Assembly: GCA_005281725.1 (NCBI GenBank)
Contig: SSBO01000003.1
Location: 7,178,776 to 7,242,775 of the forward strand
Direction of reading: 5' to 3'
DNA from: Wuchereria bancrofti
Taxonomy: Eukaryota > Nematoda > Chromadorea > Rhabditida > Onchocercidae
DNA length: 64,000 bases
Shown: positions 28,601 through 40,761 of the stretch, piece after piece
How the letters are laid out: each line of letters begins with the position of its first letter
Position numbering within the stretch: position 1 is the stretch's first letter
Notes under the pieces: generated by a model
Told to the model about the DNA's origin: nothing
Database searches by the model: none
What the model saw: the letters and a program-made list of their open reading frames with translations, nothing else
Translations under genes and position numbers: made by a program

Positions 28601-31600
28601 TCTTTCTTTTTCGAGTCGTATCTATCTATATATAGCATATATTTTTAATTATTTGTCTGTATAAAACATGTTTATACTAAATGTGACAACTTAACAACAA
28701 ATTTTTTGTTTATAATTTTTTTCTATATAAGAAATAACTCAAATATATGTATGAAATACATTCACATAACCTAAGTTTACTAAATTATTAAAAAAGAGCT
28801 TCAAACACAAACTATTACGAATTAGGAAGCTTGATAATAGTACATTCATTGTTAGAGTGCATAATAAAATGCACGAAAACCGGATTTTGGTTGAAATTAT
28901 ATGCTAGAATGATATCCATTTTAAAACATACCTTATTTGTTCATCACGTAATTGTTGAATGATTATATCAGTAGAACTATCAGGCAATTCTGTTTTAAAA
29001 CCGGTGTCAGTGAAAGAGGAAGACAACAGCGGATTTGCACTTAATCCATCAGGTCCAATACGTAACATCTCGGGTGAACTTAAAATTATAGGTCATAATT
29101 TCAAGGTACAAAATACAGATAGGAAGTTAAGGAAACATATGGGGTCTTGTAGTAATAATAATTCAAATAAATGTCCATCGAACCGACTAATGATGCATGA
29201 GATAGAAGGCAATTATTTTCCATTAGCTTAAACTGGGTAATAATACAGTTTTGCTCCTTCTGTATGAACCTTATCAGTTATGACCGTGAAGCAATTTCAA
29301 ATATCTTCAAAAAAAAAAAAAACCCATATAGCAAATACGTACTGTGACATGACCTGAACTATATCACCAATAGTATCAACATCTGAAACCTGTGGAGCAT
29401 TCAACTGAGCTACCGATTTTGCGGTATGCTTTCGATATTTTTTCACCTGAAAAATTCGGATTTTTTAAAAATTTTAACACTTGAAAGTTTCAAACAATCA
29501 ATAAAACAACACATGTCTACTGTGAAATATCCTTCGTTCTTATTGTGAATATTAAAAAATGTATAATGATCGAATAATACCACTAAAGTTAAAAGTGAAT
29601 AACACAATGCATACGACAACGAAGATGTCTTAAATTGCAGTAAATTGTGCTTGATCATCTAATATCTAGTATGATTGGATCAACTAACCTTATTGCTCAA
29701 ACCCGCTAGAACTTGACGATATTTCCGCTGTTCATCAACACTTGCATCAATTCTATTTCGGTAGCTGCTCAAGTCAGAAGGCATGAAAACGACATCGATT
29801 GGAGGTCGTACTAAATAAAAGCTTATAAAAAATCTGATGTATAACTTCTGTAAATTTAAATATATAAAAATATATAAGATCTTTATAAAATATAAGTTTA
29901 TATAAGTTAAAAAGGAACTTCATGCACAAACCATTATGCGTTACTGAGGTTGTTGGCAGTGCATCGTCGGAATGCATAACTGTTTCGTCACTGAAAATAC
30001 ACATTATAGAGCATAATGTTTTCAAATGAAGAATCATTATTCAACTTGTAGAAATTCAACAAAGTGAAATCAAGAATCTAAAGATTATCTCCAGTTTTGA
30101 AATATCATGAAATTCCTACAATCCTTTTAAAATTCTAAAATCCTTCTACCTTACTGAACTTTAAAAACCATCCAAGCTTTTTATGGTCAACCAGGTACTT
30201 AAATCTACTAATCATTAATCTAAAAAAAGCGATGATAGAAGAGAAATTTTTAATAATAATTTCCAATTCATAAAAATAATCGTTTTTCTTCTTAAAAAAA
30301 ACCTGAAAAAAAAAACCTGAATTAAGCAAATTCTCGCAAAATTCTGACTTCTTTGCATGATTGTCATAATAGTTTTAAGTTATGGGTGTAAATATCATCA
30401 ACTGATATGTCATATCTTGTTTTATGCTATCTTCAAATTGTCCTGTTACCTGAGGATATGTTGCCTGATACACAAAGATGAAATATTAAATTACAAGAGA
30501 AGAAACAAAAACAGAATCAGGAATGCAAAAGAAAAGAAGTAATTTGGAATTAGTTTACATAATTATATTAAAGATAATTAAAAGATAATTATATTATCAT
30601 ATATTTGTACAAATTTCATACGCATATTTCCGTTCATCTTATCGCAACTTGAAAACCTTAAACATAAAAGCTAGTATCCAAATAAATGGACAATCAACTA
30701 TCATTTATAAGACTTTGTACCATTATCGCTCTAAATCACTTATCCTTATTTGCTCAGTAATTTCCGTCTAATTAAATATTTGTCCGATAATTTCCGTCTG
30801 GTTAAAATTTTTTCATCATTCTTTATTATTTATTATTTAATTAGACGGAAATTAAATATTTCCGTCTAATTAAATTTCGAATCTTGCTGACATCGTTATT
30901 TAACCTTGCCGCTCATTTTCATTCTTTACAAAATCATCCATTAGTTTCTATTCATTATTTCTTAATTAAATACATTTTTTAAAGGGATACTATTTCTCAA
31001 TCCGAAATTCATAAAAATCGTTCATAAAAAAAGGAATTCTAATCTCTAACTGTGAATGAAAAGAAGAGTCTTTCCACTGTTTTTCCTGATCTATTTTTTT
31101 TATTGTCGAATATCAAGTGACTGGAAATGTTTATTTAAACTGAATTGAAATACCTTCAACTTATTAGAAAATGAATGTCTTAACAATACTAATTGGTCTG
31201 GATTTCTTTTACTAACGATAAGCATCAAATTTTAAGCAATATGAATAACGCATTTTACCCACAATGAAACTGAATTAAAATATCTACAATCAAACAAAAT
31301 TAAAGACACTCTTAGTAATGTCAACTATTAAGAGTGACAATTGCAAGGATAGCATCAATAATACAAATGTAGTACGCAATTGCAATTTTCCTCTCAGCCT
31401 TTGTACATTTAATCTGTCCTGGAATTTTTCTGAATCACAAATTAATTGGGGAATTTTTCTTATAGGAATATGTGTTTGGGTAATCTGCAATAACTGGGAT
31501 AACTTTCACATGCATAATCTTAGATATACAGCAGTGTTGTAAAGGCATACAGGAATCAAACATATGACATTAAGATATTTCAACAACGAAGTTTTGACAT

Positions 31601-33221
31601 CATTCGTATCGATAGTGGATAAGTCGTGGTACTAACACTGTTTCACGTCGTCTCCTCAAATAAGCTCACAATATCAATCATAAAACCATTTTTTTTCACT
31701 GAATCCACTTTTTGATCAAATTATTCATGGCTTTTTTATGGCATTTGACAGTCACTGTGGTGATGTTTTCTTAGCCTACCTTTAGCTTTCAGTTTTCTTC
31801 TTTTCATCCTTTGCTTACAATTCAGTTTCATTTTCATACATCTATGATACATGCTCAGAATGGATGTTAACAACAATAAGTGAGAAAATTTAGAGAAATA
31901 CAAGCATCATTTGGCATAATAAAGTGTTTTTACAGCTGATTAATAATATATTTTCTTTCCAGTTCTAATGCATGAGAAACGAGAAATTTGGCTAACGCAG
32001 TACGAAAAGCACTGTTAAATTGAAAATATCAGGAAAAACTAACATACTCATAATCCTTCTTATTCAGTACTTATCATTTTATTATAAAGCATAGAAACGT
32101 GTATTTTCCATCATAAATCGATAAAAAAGTACCCAACTTGTTTTAAAATTTAACTTTCGACTAGTAACCCTAATTAATTCTTTAATTCATCAGGAAGAAC
32201 CAAATCCTCAACAAACTTTCATTTTTTTTTCAGACTTTTCTACATGAAATTTTCTAAAATTATTGTGTTAGAAAATGGAATTCCTTCAATGGATTCTAAA
32301 TAATGCAGCTCCGAAAAATATTTCATTTTAACTGAATTTTTAAAGATGAATCCTTTTTTTCCTGCTTGTTCCAAAGTATAGATTATAAATTTGAATCTTT
32401 AAATTTTACCATGCTCATTATCAATTTGACGAAAATTTTCAGAAAAAAGTATTTCTGGAAAAGGAACAATTAAACTATGAAAGCATGAACCAGTTCACTG
32501 GTGATGTAAGCAAATTGATTTACATTAACAATTTCCAAAGATCGAGTTTCCGCTCTTCAAACATTAGAAAATGTTGAAGTAAGGACATAGAAACTATAAC
32601 TAGGTAAATAAAAAGTAACCACTGCCGGATAAATACGCAACGAGACACAACAGATAAGTAAACAACGCAAATTATAAGGGCAGTAACTGAAATTCTATTA
32701 CGACTACATGGACAACGGAAGATGCTAATTAGAACCACATGTGTGACTGCTGAGTTTGTTACATAAAGATAATTGTTCACGGCTCTACAAATGAATACTG
32801 CCAAACCTTAAAATTGCTAAGAGAACATCCGGAAAAAGATACTATGTTAGTCGGTTAGTACCATTCAAATTAATGAGAACCATGCAAAGTAATCAGTAAT
32901 AAAATGGTTTAACAACTCAAATCTTAAGCCTTTTTTGGAGGAATACGTTACGCTCAACAGATAATTTCATATTTCGCGCAATTTTGGAATAAATGCTGAG
33001 TACGCCAGTAAGTCGCTTTATTTGTTAATCAGTTAATATCAAATGAGTATAATCGCTTATCAATTACTCTAAATAATCATCTGTCTACTATTTCAATCAT
33101 CACGGAAAGTCCAGATTTTCATGAATAATTGTTAAAAAGCAAAACATTGAAGGAATGCAACTAACATTTCATACAAGTCGACAATTTCGACATCAATGTC
33201 GTCGCTACTTCGTTCGCTCAT
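11859..33221 (-). CDS. che-10: Rootletin, ciliary rootlet coiled-coil protein
   Basis: Structural coiled-coil protein that builds the rootlet at the base of sensory cilia. About 40 short exons join with consistent phases into about 1,913 codons (vertebrate rootletin is about 2,000). Exon 1 is 33166-33221 (MSERSSDDIDVEIVDLYE), then 29932-29990, 29689-29810, 29343-29446, 28932-29078, 28366-28531, 27983-28060, and so on to the stop in 11859-12149. Rootletin-specific marks: an N-terminal YRNRIDASVDEQRKYRQVL followed by KKYRK; a short HMLELWVVFNRLRRQ helix; serine/proline linkers at the two places where rootletin has them; and a C-terminal LERERLALKRNIET, then FESKIVVLKEQLDTERKRR. Two junctions are uncertain: 16435 to 16075 (weak GTTTCT donor) and 13994 to 13695 (acceptor AAAAAG, or a missed base near 13690). 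Intron 1 is about 3.2 kb. Confidence 0.88.
15881..16075 (-). other. che-10: Second serine-rich linker of rootletin
   Basis: A 65-codon exon containing NGSLRRSSSASLSPHVRF, then DLNSDAESINVESLN, then a new helix EITFRHLKDRIDELEQAR. It matches in position the serine/proline break before the last third of vertebrate rootletin. RRSSS and LSP are plausible kinase sites (inference). Confidence 0.7.
19939..19984. repeat. 18-bp perfect inverted repeat in a rootletin intron
   Basis: Arms 19939-19956 and 19967-19984 (ATTTTTGAACTTCTTCTG and its complement) around a 10-base loop. It lies between the exons at 19529-19713 and 20101-20319 and would form a stable hairpin in DNA or pre-mRNA. Confidence 0.85.
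21798..21861. repeat. 21-bp perfect inverted repeat in a rootletin intron
   Basis: Arms 21798-21818 and 21841-21861, with core AAAACCTGCAGAAATCCT and its complement. The 22-base loop contains a short direct repeat of ACATCTTTA-type sequence. It lies between exons 21542-21650 and 22798-22910. Confidence 0.9.
23541..23625. repeat. 24-bp tandem repeat in a rootletin intron
   Basis: About three copies of ATCGGTAAAAAGTTTTTTCG followed by TAAA (23541-23564, 23565-23588, 23589-23609, plus a partial copy). On the - strand it is open in one frame as repeated LRKNFLP, but it is intronic and probably not translated. Confidence 0.85.
26104..26269 (-). other. che-10: First serine/proline-basic linker of rootletin
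   Basis: The exon ends DEMRGRRARSVSP and is joined in phase 1 to the exon at 25508-25712, which starts DGFLVYFNTIRLVRAALQE. Vertebrate rootletin has an SP/RS-rich break at the same point, followed by a similar helix start. Probably a flexible, phosphorylatable hinge between coiled-coil segments. Confidence 0.7.
27245..33221 (-). other. che-10: Rootletin exons 1-8: head region
   Basis: Exon 1 has a perfect GTTAGT donor after an acidic start and is joined by phase alone to the exon at 29990, across a gap with no other convincing exon. The head then gives PPIDVVFMPSDLSSYRNRID, VSDVDTIGDIVQVMS, the coil EDLNDIYREQAEVIIRTNQN, and exon 7 (27983-28060) with LELWVVFNRLRRQ, matching the conserved tryptophan-containing block of the rootletin head. 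Exon 8 is 27245-27352 (VRDLRMETESDLDRQRTEF). Exon 1 is the least certain part. Confidence 0.7.
30758..30876. repeat. Cluster of direct and inverted TTTCCGTCTAATTAAA repeats
   Basis: Forward copies near 30758-30777, 30788-30806 and 30858-30875, and one inverted copy at 30835-30852. The last two form a perfect 18-bp hairpin with a 5-base loop. They sit in the large first intron of rootletin and may be the remnant of a small inverted-repeat element. Confidence 0.75.
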
Positions 33222-33683
33222 TGTGATTCATTTCTTCCCGTAATTTTGGGTAGTAACACTTTAAAACTTCCATTTTTTGTTTTTCAAATGACTGAAATTT
33301 GTTAGCTTTTAATGCAAAAAAAGGCGTTACACTGTTAACGATGCTTCGAAATAATGCATGCACATATTTTTATTGCAGAAAAGCAAGTATTCAATTATTA
33401 TTGTCAAAAATAATCACCACATATTATCGACATTCTGAATTGTAATGTCATTTGAATTCAACTTTGCATTTGATAACATTTTGATCTAAATTTGCCTGGT
33501 ACATGCGGAACCTTTAAAAATAAAAGATCACTGTTTATTTGAAACTTCAACAGACCAACTACACATCAAATACATTTAAGTTAGCCTTTACATTTATAAA
33601 TAGTTCTATCCCGCTTTTTATGTCAGCATGCCTCACTCCATATAATCACGCAAACGTGACCTTAACGTGATATAAACACGGAC

Positions 33684-33976
33684 ATGCCCCGTGTCTACGT
33701 AATCAGGCAGAAATGTTCTCCCTATCTTAAATAAAATCACTACTAAGGTGTTGTTAGCATATCCATAAAATATATAATAATTGCCAACGAATAACAGGAA
33801 AGGCCAATGTTGCGGTATTTACTGGTTTAACTGTTTTGTTTTCAGTGCAAGTAGTGTTTGCTGATGTCCTATCATATGGAGGTTGCAAACCTGGAAACAG
33901 GATGGCGAGTCCCTTTTCCGGAAATGCAAATCCGTCAGGAAGTACATGCAGAAAGTCAAAGCTGAGAAATATGTAA
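33684..33976 (+). CDS. Possible small secreted peptide precursor
   Basis: An open frame (33791-33976) reads KANVAVFTGLTVLFSVQVVFA, which looks like a signal peptide, followed by DVLSYGGCKPGNRMASPFSG, then NANPSGSTCRKSKLRNM and a stop. It has no ATG of its own before residue NRM. A short first exon is possible: ATG at 33684 with donor after 33690 or 33698, joined to acceptors AACAG (33796) or TTGTTAG. The 3' end is also uncertain, because a GTACAT donor followed by TTGCAG would replace the end. The rootletin start lies 0.46 kb away on the other strand. I do not recognise the peptide and it could be chance. Confidence 0.22.
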
Positions 33977-36900
33977 AATCAGTGAGATTTTTGTTAGGAA
34001 TAGAGTGCGGTTAAATGAATGAATTGCAGGAAGATACGGTCAAATGCAAAATGGTTATAATAGAAACCTGTAAAAGAGTTGGACTATATTGATAATAAAG
34101 AAGACTTACGTTTGATTCGTAAATATTATAATCATAGAAGTGCTGAAAGGTCAAGAGGTCACGTAAAGCTATTCGTTGCATTTCCTTCGCTTTTCGTTAG
34201 AAATACCAGAAATATAACTTTGTATTTGAGAATATGTTATGATTCAATCATTAAGTGAAACATTTGTTATTCATGTATACATCTATACATATGCATAATT
34301 TTTCCGTGAATGGAAGAGATTTTAATTAAATTTCTAATTTCTTTCCATTTCCCATAAAAAAAATAATTGGAAGATGTGTTGTCGATGAGAACTATTTGAA
34401 AGCATTCTAAATTCTGAATCCTTTCAGGAGGGAAGTGAAAGCTTAGATTATTTGCACGATTCCAAAAAATTTCAAAATTTATGTTTAATTTATCATTTTG
34501 AGATATTGCTGTAGATTTTATTTTATTTAAATTGGCAGTGTTGTACGAAATAAGAAAATTGCTGTTTTCAATCGTATGATTTGTGAGCGTTAGGTCTTTT
34601 CAATTTAAATGTATAACCGTTGTTTTCCTTCTTTCTTTATTGTGTTGCTCAACTGGTGCTTGGTCATTTTTTCAAATTTGGAGACGTCCCGTAAAGATAT
34701 CCATATATTCAGACTCACAATTTCTACAATTTCCAGTTGTCATCCTAATCTCAAACACACACACACACATATATACATACATACACACATACACATACAT
34801 CACACTAATAGCTAATTTCTGACCACCATTATAAATATTTGTAAACTTTGTCTTCTGAATAAAATGAAGTGCATTAATGCATCCTTAATTTTAATATTGT
34901 TTTTTTCCAGTCCTTAGATCGTTAATAAAAAACATAATTTAGCAAAATATAAAAGGCAGGAAGTGAAATTAACATGAAAATCTAAAATTAATTTTAAAAA
35001 CGAACAAAATTGATGAGATAAAGGTATACTTTTCTCTTGTGAATTTAACAAAAGTAAATTTTTCTAAAAATTTTGGAGTGCTGTAGATTTTTCTAAATTC
35101 AAATTTCAATTTAAAGGCAAGTTGATATGAATAAATTCAAGTTTTGAAAAAGGTGATCTAGGAATTCACTCGGGAATGATTATCGGTTTTAACCGTATTA
35201 AAAGTTTGCTAATATCCGAAGCACCATTCTCATTTCTATGATTTCTAATTGTCATCTAAATCTTAAGTATATCTTAAAAACTTTTGTCATCTTTCTTTTT
35301 TTTTAAGAAATAATATCAGTAGATTTTTTGCGCTTTAAATGATATATTTATAAGAAAAGAATTCAAATTTTCAACAAAAATGTCCATTTCAAAATTAAAA
35401 TACTACTGTTCGAACAGTATTAAACATTTCAAGAAATCTTCGACAACAATTGTCAATACTTCATAAAAATTTTTTTCGAACTTCATCTCTGCATATATTT
35501 ACCGGAGACTTTTAATTTTAAGAAAGAAATAGATGAAATAAAAAAACAAAAGTTTAAAAAAAGTTACTGGAAGAAGCTGATTAAGAATTCAAGGAATAAG
35601 AAGTAAGATAGATTTTAACTTTTAATTTCATTCCATGTCTTGCAGCTATTCTGAATTATCATTAATTGATAACAGTAATGATAATAATAATAATGATGAT
35701 AATAACAATGATAATAATAAACTTTTCACTTGAATTTTTCAGAAAGACAGTATGAGTTATGGCACTACATGCTAAAGCTGGAAATTGAAATTAATAAATT
35801 TATTGTGAGCGCTGATAGCAATTGCTGTTGTGTTGAGTAACCAAGGAAATGAGTGAATCGGAAATATTAAATTATGCCTAAATTGATAGTATTGGCATTT
35901 GTCTCGCATCTTAAATGCTATGAATGCTTTAAAAAGGTCTAACAAAAATTAATCGTTGTACTCATTAAAGGCCCAAGTGGTAAGCTTTGCTATCTAACTA
36001 CTAACTCGTTACCCTAAAACAATTAGGCCTAACTCTCGGAATATCCAAAAATAGTCTGACATTTTACTTCAGCAAGAAAATCTCGTAATATTTTGACCCC
36101 ATACTATGATTCGTTTTCTTCTTTGATAATAATTTACAGCTTAGGTTGAGGCTAAAAACATCAGTGAGAAAGATTAGCTAAAAGCTGACGCAAGTCCTAA
36201 ATGATAATGTGTCGTAGTCGGATAAATTTAAATTGATGGAAATATTACTAATCTAAAAGGTAGACAGGCTTAAGATTCGATAACATACCGACAACATTAA
36301 AATTGTTACCTTGACGATATCCCGGGCAACTGCGACAATGTACCAATATATTGACAATCGATTACATGTAATGCTGCACTTGAAAGAATAATTTGCTAAC
36401 GGAGGAATATCAATTTGGTATTTCCCGGTATTTCCCGTAACACAGCAAAGATTACACGAAAGAAAATTGCTTGGTAAAAGATAAGGAATAAAGTATAAAC
36501 GTTAACGTTATTTTCACAAAAAACATTATGACATAGAAATGCAATTCGCTCTTTATTTGAGCATTCAACAAATTTTAACAAAATAAAGTAAAAACAATTT
36601 TTTGGGAATTTTAAAGGTTTTTTTAAAAACATTTTTCAGCTTCATTGCATTTTTCATCATTCTGCAAATGTTTGCTGTTGGAATGTATTGGTTGCAAATG
36701 GCGCAATTTGCTTGTGTTTACTCACTGGAAAATGTTTTGAATTATAATAACTTCCCTTCCTTCTAAATGGCTCAATAGGCCAAGGTCACTCATAATATAT
36801 TGTACAGATAGTAATAAGTTAACAGTGATACTACCTTCTGTGACAAGGAAAAAAGGGTGAAAAACAGGTTCTAGAAAAGAAAATGAAACAAGATAGGAAA

Positions 36901-37116
36901 TAAAAAATCATAAAAAGAATATAAATAAATATATACAACAAACAAAGATATATAAAATTGGTTTGTGAACAACTCTGCTCTTATCAGTATTTCTACTTGC
37001 AATCAAATATCAAGGCTAAAGTATCACCGACATTTAGTAAGGTCCTAGGATTAAACTTGTCACTTAACGTTCAACTGTAAAAGGATCATTGAAAAATAAT
37101 GGAATAATTGGTTTTA
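33977..37116. other. Gene-poor 3.1 kb with simple repeats
   Basis: No convincing exons. A CA/CATA repeat occupies 34753-34802, and an AAT/GAT run (35675-35720) is the other simple repeat. Frames near 34583-34822 run through the CA repeat and start without an ATG or with poor context. Confidence 0.5.
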
Positions 37117-37613
37117 TTAAGGATTCATTTTTTGAGTTAAATTTTGAAACGTTACTTTTTGTTTTGCCTTGCCGCTATTACCATCAAAACCATTCATTTT
37201 GCTAAATGGTGCTGGATTTTTCGATGGTACTACCATTGGACGATAATTTAATGGGACATCAACATAATGACGACTTCTAATCTAAAAGTTTGATTACCCA
37301 ATTATTATAAATTTAATTTATTATCCACTTATAAAAGTTTATTATTTTTAGCCCATATGAATTTAGATTAAATTATTAATTTAAACTTATAATTCATAAC
37401 TGTATATACTACAAAATTTGGTTTTAGCATCATAAAATAATATGAAAGCGACAATCTTTCGACTTTTAACTCCTATAAGTCTAAATTAATAATTTAATTT
37501 ATGTTTAATAAGATACCTACAGCTTTGCACATATAAACAATGACAAGCATTGCTAGCATCATACCAATAGTAGCACCGATTAAGATGAAAATAAAAGTAT
37601 CAGTGAAACTCAT
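37117..37613 (-). CDS. Short single-pass membrane protein, uncharacterised
   Basis: Two exons, 37521-37613 and 37117-37281, joined in phase 0 give 85 residues: MSFTDTF, a hydrophobic helix IFILIGATIGMMLAMLVIVY, then MCKA and a basic, proline-containing cytoplasmic tail (HYVDVPLNYRPMVVPSKNPA) ending QNLTQKMNP. The frame stays open upstream of the chosen ATG (ASLDTLSAQIAD), after a GAAG that could be a splice site, so further 5' exons before 37660 are possible. It lies 1.2 kb downstream of the collagen on the same strand. I recognise no family. The layout suggests a plasma- or endomembrane anchor with an exposed tail. Confidence 0.6.
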
Positions 37614-38794
37614 ATCAGCAATTTGAGCACTTAATGTATCAAGCGATGCCTTCAAAAGCACTTCATTTCATTGATTGTGAAATAATCGTAAAAAATATAA
37701 TGCATAGGAAGAAAAAAGTTTTATGAGTAGTAATAGCATATAGAAGCTAAAGGAATATTAAACGCTGCAAGAAAATTTTTTTACATAACAATTGCGTAAA
37801 AACTAAAGTAAGTAAGTAAATAAGTAAGTAATTAGCCAATTATCAAATTATTTAATCATCAGAAAATATCTACGCATGTGTGTATGTATGTGTGTGCATG
37901 TATGAAAGTGTTTAACAAAATTGAATATATTTAATGAAATTTATGCAAAAATTTGAGCAGTTTAAAATGAATAAGAAAATATAAATTAATTTCAGTTCAT
38001 CAAATTGTTTATTCATTAGATTTGCTAAAAAGTTTCCATGCGAGTAAACAATATCAATTGCTTATCTCAGCAAGCAAATTACTAATATTCACTGCTAATA
38101 AATTTACAAATACCAAATGACCAACCATAAAAAAAAAAAAACGCTTCAATATATGTACATATGCATATATGCAAACAGCCACTTCGAAATATTAGCAAGC
38201 ACAGAAATGATATTATCATTAAATTATCTCAAATTTTCTGGAAGAATTTATCATAATTTTAGTTTAATTTTGAAGCACAGAATATTTAGCATATATTAAT
38301 TTCAACTTACAATAAAGTTATTTGTATTGCAGTAAGTGTGAAATTATTTTAATGTATAGTTGAATACTTCCTACCTTTTACTCCAAAATAGAAGATAATA
38401 TGTAAATTTTACTGCTATCAATGTTTAACTTGTCTTCAAAAAATTTGTAAGATTTTGGTGAGAAAGACATGTTCCATAATATTTAATTTATAACAAGAAA
38501 TTGGCTGATGCCTTATTCCAAAGAAATTTTTTTTCTTTTTTTTTGAGGATTCAAAAGAAAAAGATGAAGAGGAAGAGAGAGATGACAAATCTCTTTGTCT
38601 TTCAATTCTTATCAGCTTAAGATCAATTAGTATTAATTTGTACCGAACTTTTGCTAATTTGATATCATTAAATACAAATTTAAAAAGTGAGTACGTTTTA
38701 TTTTACTGCATATAAATAATTTTTTCATGCGAAATAAAATATCAAATATAAAACAGCACCATTGTAACTAGAAGTTTCGTTATCATATCCTATA

Positions 38795-40761
38795 TCAATA
38801 GCCAGGTGCAGTTCGCGGTGGTGGACAATGGTCGCAACCACCATCGATACCTAAATTAGGGCGTAAAAGAAGATTATTTTATAAAAATATGTCTTTTAAA
38901 ATGCCCAGAATTTCTAACACAATTATTTAAGATTTTAGAAATTAATGCTCCAGAACTGACTAATAAAGAATGCTTTTCTTCCTGAGAAAATTTCAACCCA
39001 ATTTTTTAAATAGTTATTTAAATTAATTTTCAAACCATGTAAGCCGTTCGGTCCTGGTAATCCTCGTGGTCCTTTTTTTCCACTTTTACCTTTTCTTCCT
39101 ATCTGAAACATATATTCGGTATGATTTTGAAGAACTGCAGCCAAAGAATGAAATCCGAAGTAGCAATCTGTAAATGTTCCAAATAACTTACCTCGCCTGG
39201 TGGTCCTTGAGGTCCAGGAATAGTCTGCCCACGCTCCCCTTTTGTTCCTTTCATACCAGGTTGTCCGATTGGTCCTGGAGCTCCTGGAACACCAGCAGGT
39301 CCACTTATTTTAATAAGTTTTCCATCCTGAAATATGATAAGATTGGTGAATATTGAAAAATTTTATATTGGATTGGAAAAAATAATATTGGAAAATATTG
39401 CATAAATCATTAATGCTAACTATCATTTGGACTGAACTCATAATTTTTACACAACAATATGTAATGAAGTCAATGACAAACATATAAAATATAACTTACT
39501 TCTCCTTTTTTGCCTTTAGGCCCAATTGGACCGGTTTTCCCCATTGAACCGGGTTGTCCAGTCATGCCTTGAGTTCCTTTCATCCCTGGAAAGTATTTTT
39601 TAGTAAATGTCAGTCGGCTTGTCAAGATTTTATCATCCATCGTTTTAATTCTTACTTACCATCATGACCTGGTTCTCCCGTTTCACCACGCGGCCCTGGT
39701 GGTCCCTTATTACCCGGTTGTCCTGGTGGTCCAGGTGGACCAGGTGAACAAATTATACAAGGTTCCGTTCTCAAACCATAATACGGCATTACATTACCAC
39801 TTCTTCCAGAATTTCCATTCTATCAAGAAAAAATGTTAAAATGTAAACAGAAGACAAAATTAGAATGTTTTCAAATATTCCAATTATCATAGCATTTCGA
39901 AGAAAAGGAAGCTTGAAAAATTTTTTTTGAAATTCAAAAAAAAGCTTTAACAATACTAGGTTTAGCAATTTATTAATCCTAAAATAACAGCTACCTTCCC
40001 GGGTTGTCCATCCTTACCATCCTTGCCATCATTTCCCGGTGGTCCTGGTGGCCCAGGTGGTCCATGTTGACACATGCAACGCATCATATGTATTACGACC
40101 TCTTTATCCGGTTGTGATGGTGATGGCGGTTCAAAAACGGGCTATAATTTTTAATTTCAATTAAGTTCAGGAATCTTTCAAAAACTTCTTCCACAATTCA
40201 ACTTGATATTCTACTTTTCTTTTCTTAAACACGAAAATGGAACCGCCGCTGCAGGAGCACCATAAGCGCCATTTCCACCTGCATCACCAATACCATCATC
40301 ACGCCATTGTCCAAATAACCAACCACGTTTCTCACGTCTTCTCATTTGACGTTGATTCCGAAGAGCGTACATTTCGGACCACATATCTCGAGAACTCATC
40401 TAAAAAAAATGCATTTCCATGGCGCAAACTTTCTAAAATCAATAAATTCTATAGCAAATTATCTTACTTTACAAAAGTCTGTTCCATCCAGAATTTTCGA
40501 ATGCAAATGATAAGCATAGCTGTAGAGTAATGGCACAGTCAAGATTGCTAATGAGACGGAAAATATTGATAATGTTACTGCAGCAATTGCTATATGTCGA
40601 AATTGCCTTAAAATATATATATATATATATTGAAAAATTAAATTTTGATAGAACCTATTCAATCTAATATTTTTAAAAATTATTTACGAAATTTAATGTT
40701 TCTGCAGTTTAGATTATAGATTTGTATACCGAAGAAGGTACCTGTGTACATCCAATTCCAT
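38795..40761 (-). CDS. Cuticle collagen
   Basis: Complete nine-exon gene of 321 codons: 40742-40761, 40468-40606, 40244-40399, 39995-40141, 39660-39819, 39500-39585, 39192-39326, 39036-39102, 38795-38850. It starts MELDVHRQFRHIAIAAVTLS, the cuticle-collagen N-domain with a membrane helix, then MSSRDMWSEMYALRNQRQ. The subtilisin-type cleavage site RRREKR follows, then cysteine knots (MRCMCQ, EPCIICS) flanking interrupted Gly-X-Y blocks, and a C-terminal GGCDHCPPPRTAPGY. Secreted by hypodermis and crosslinked into the cuticle. The C-terminal cysteine motif resembles the SQT-1/ROL-6 type, but I do not assign an orthologue. Exon 2 uses an unusual TTTTAAG acceptor, supported by the frame. Confidence 0.93.

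Noticed and set aside
28959..29231. 90-codon + strand frame
   Set aside because: Antisense to a rootletin exon (28932-29078) that fits by phase and coiled-coil context.
32520..32804. 94-codon hydrophobic - strand frame in the first rootletin intron
   Set aside because: AT-rich and composed of hydrophobic codons, with no splice partners and no recognisable family. Likely chance.
34583..34822. Frame with a signal-peptide-like start
   Set aside because: The start codon is GTG, not ATG, and the rest is translated CA repeat.
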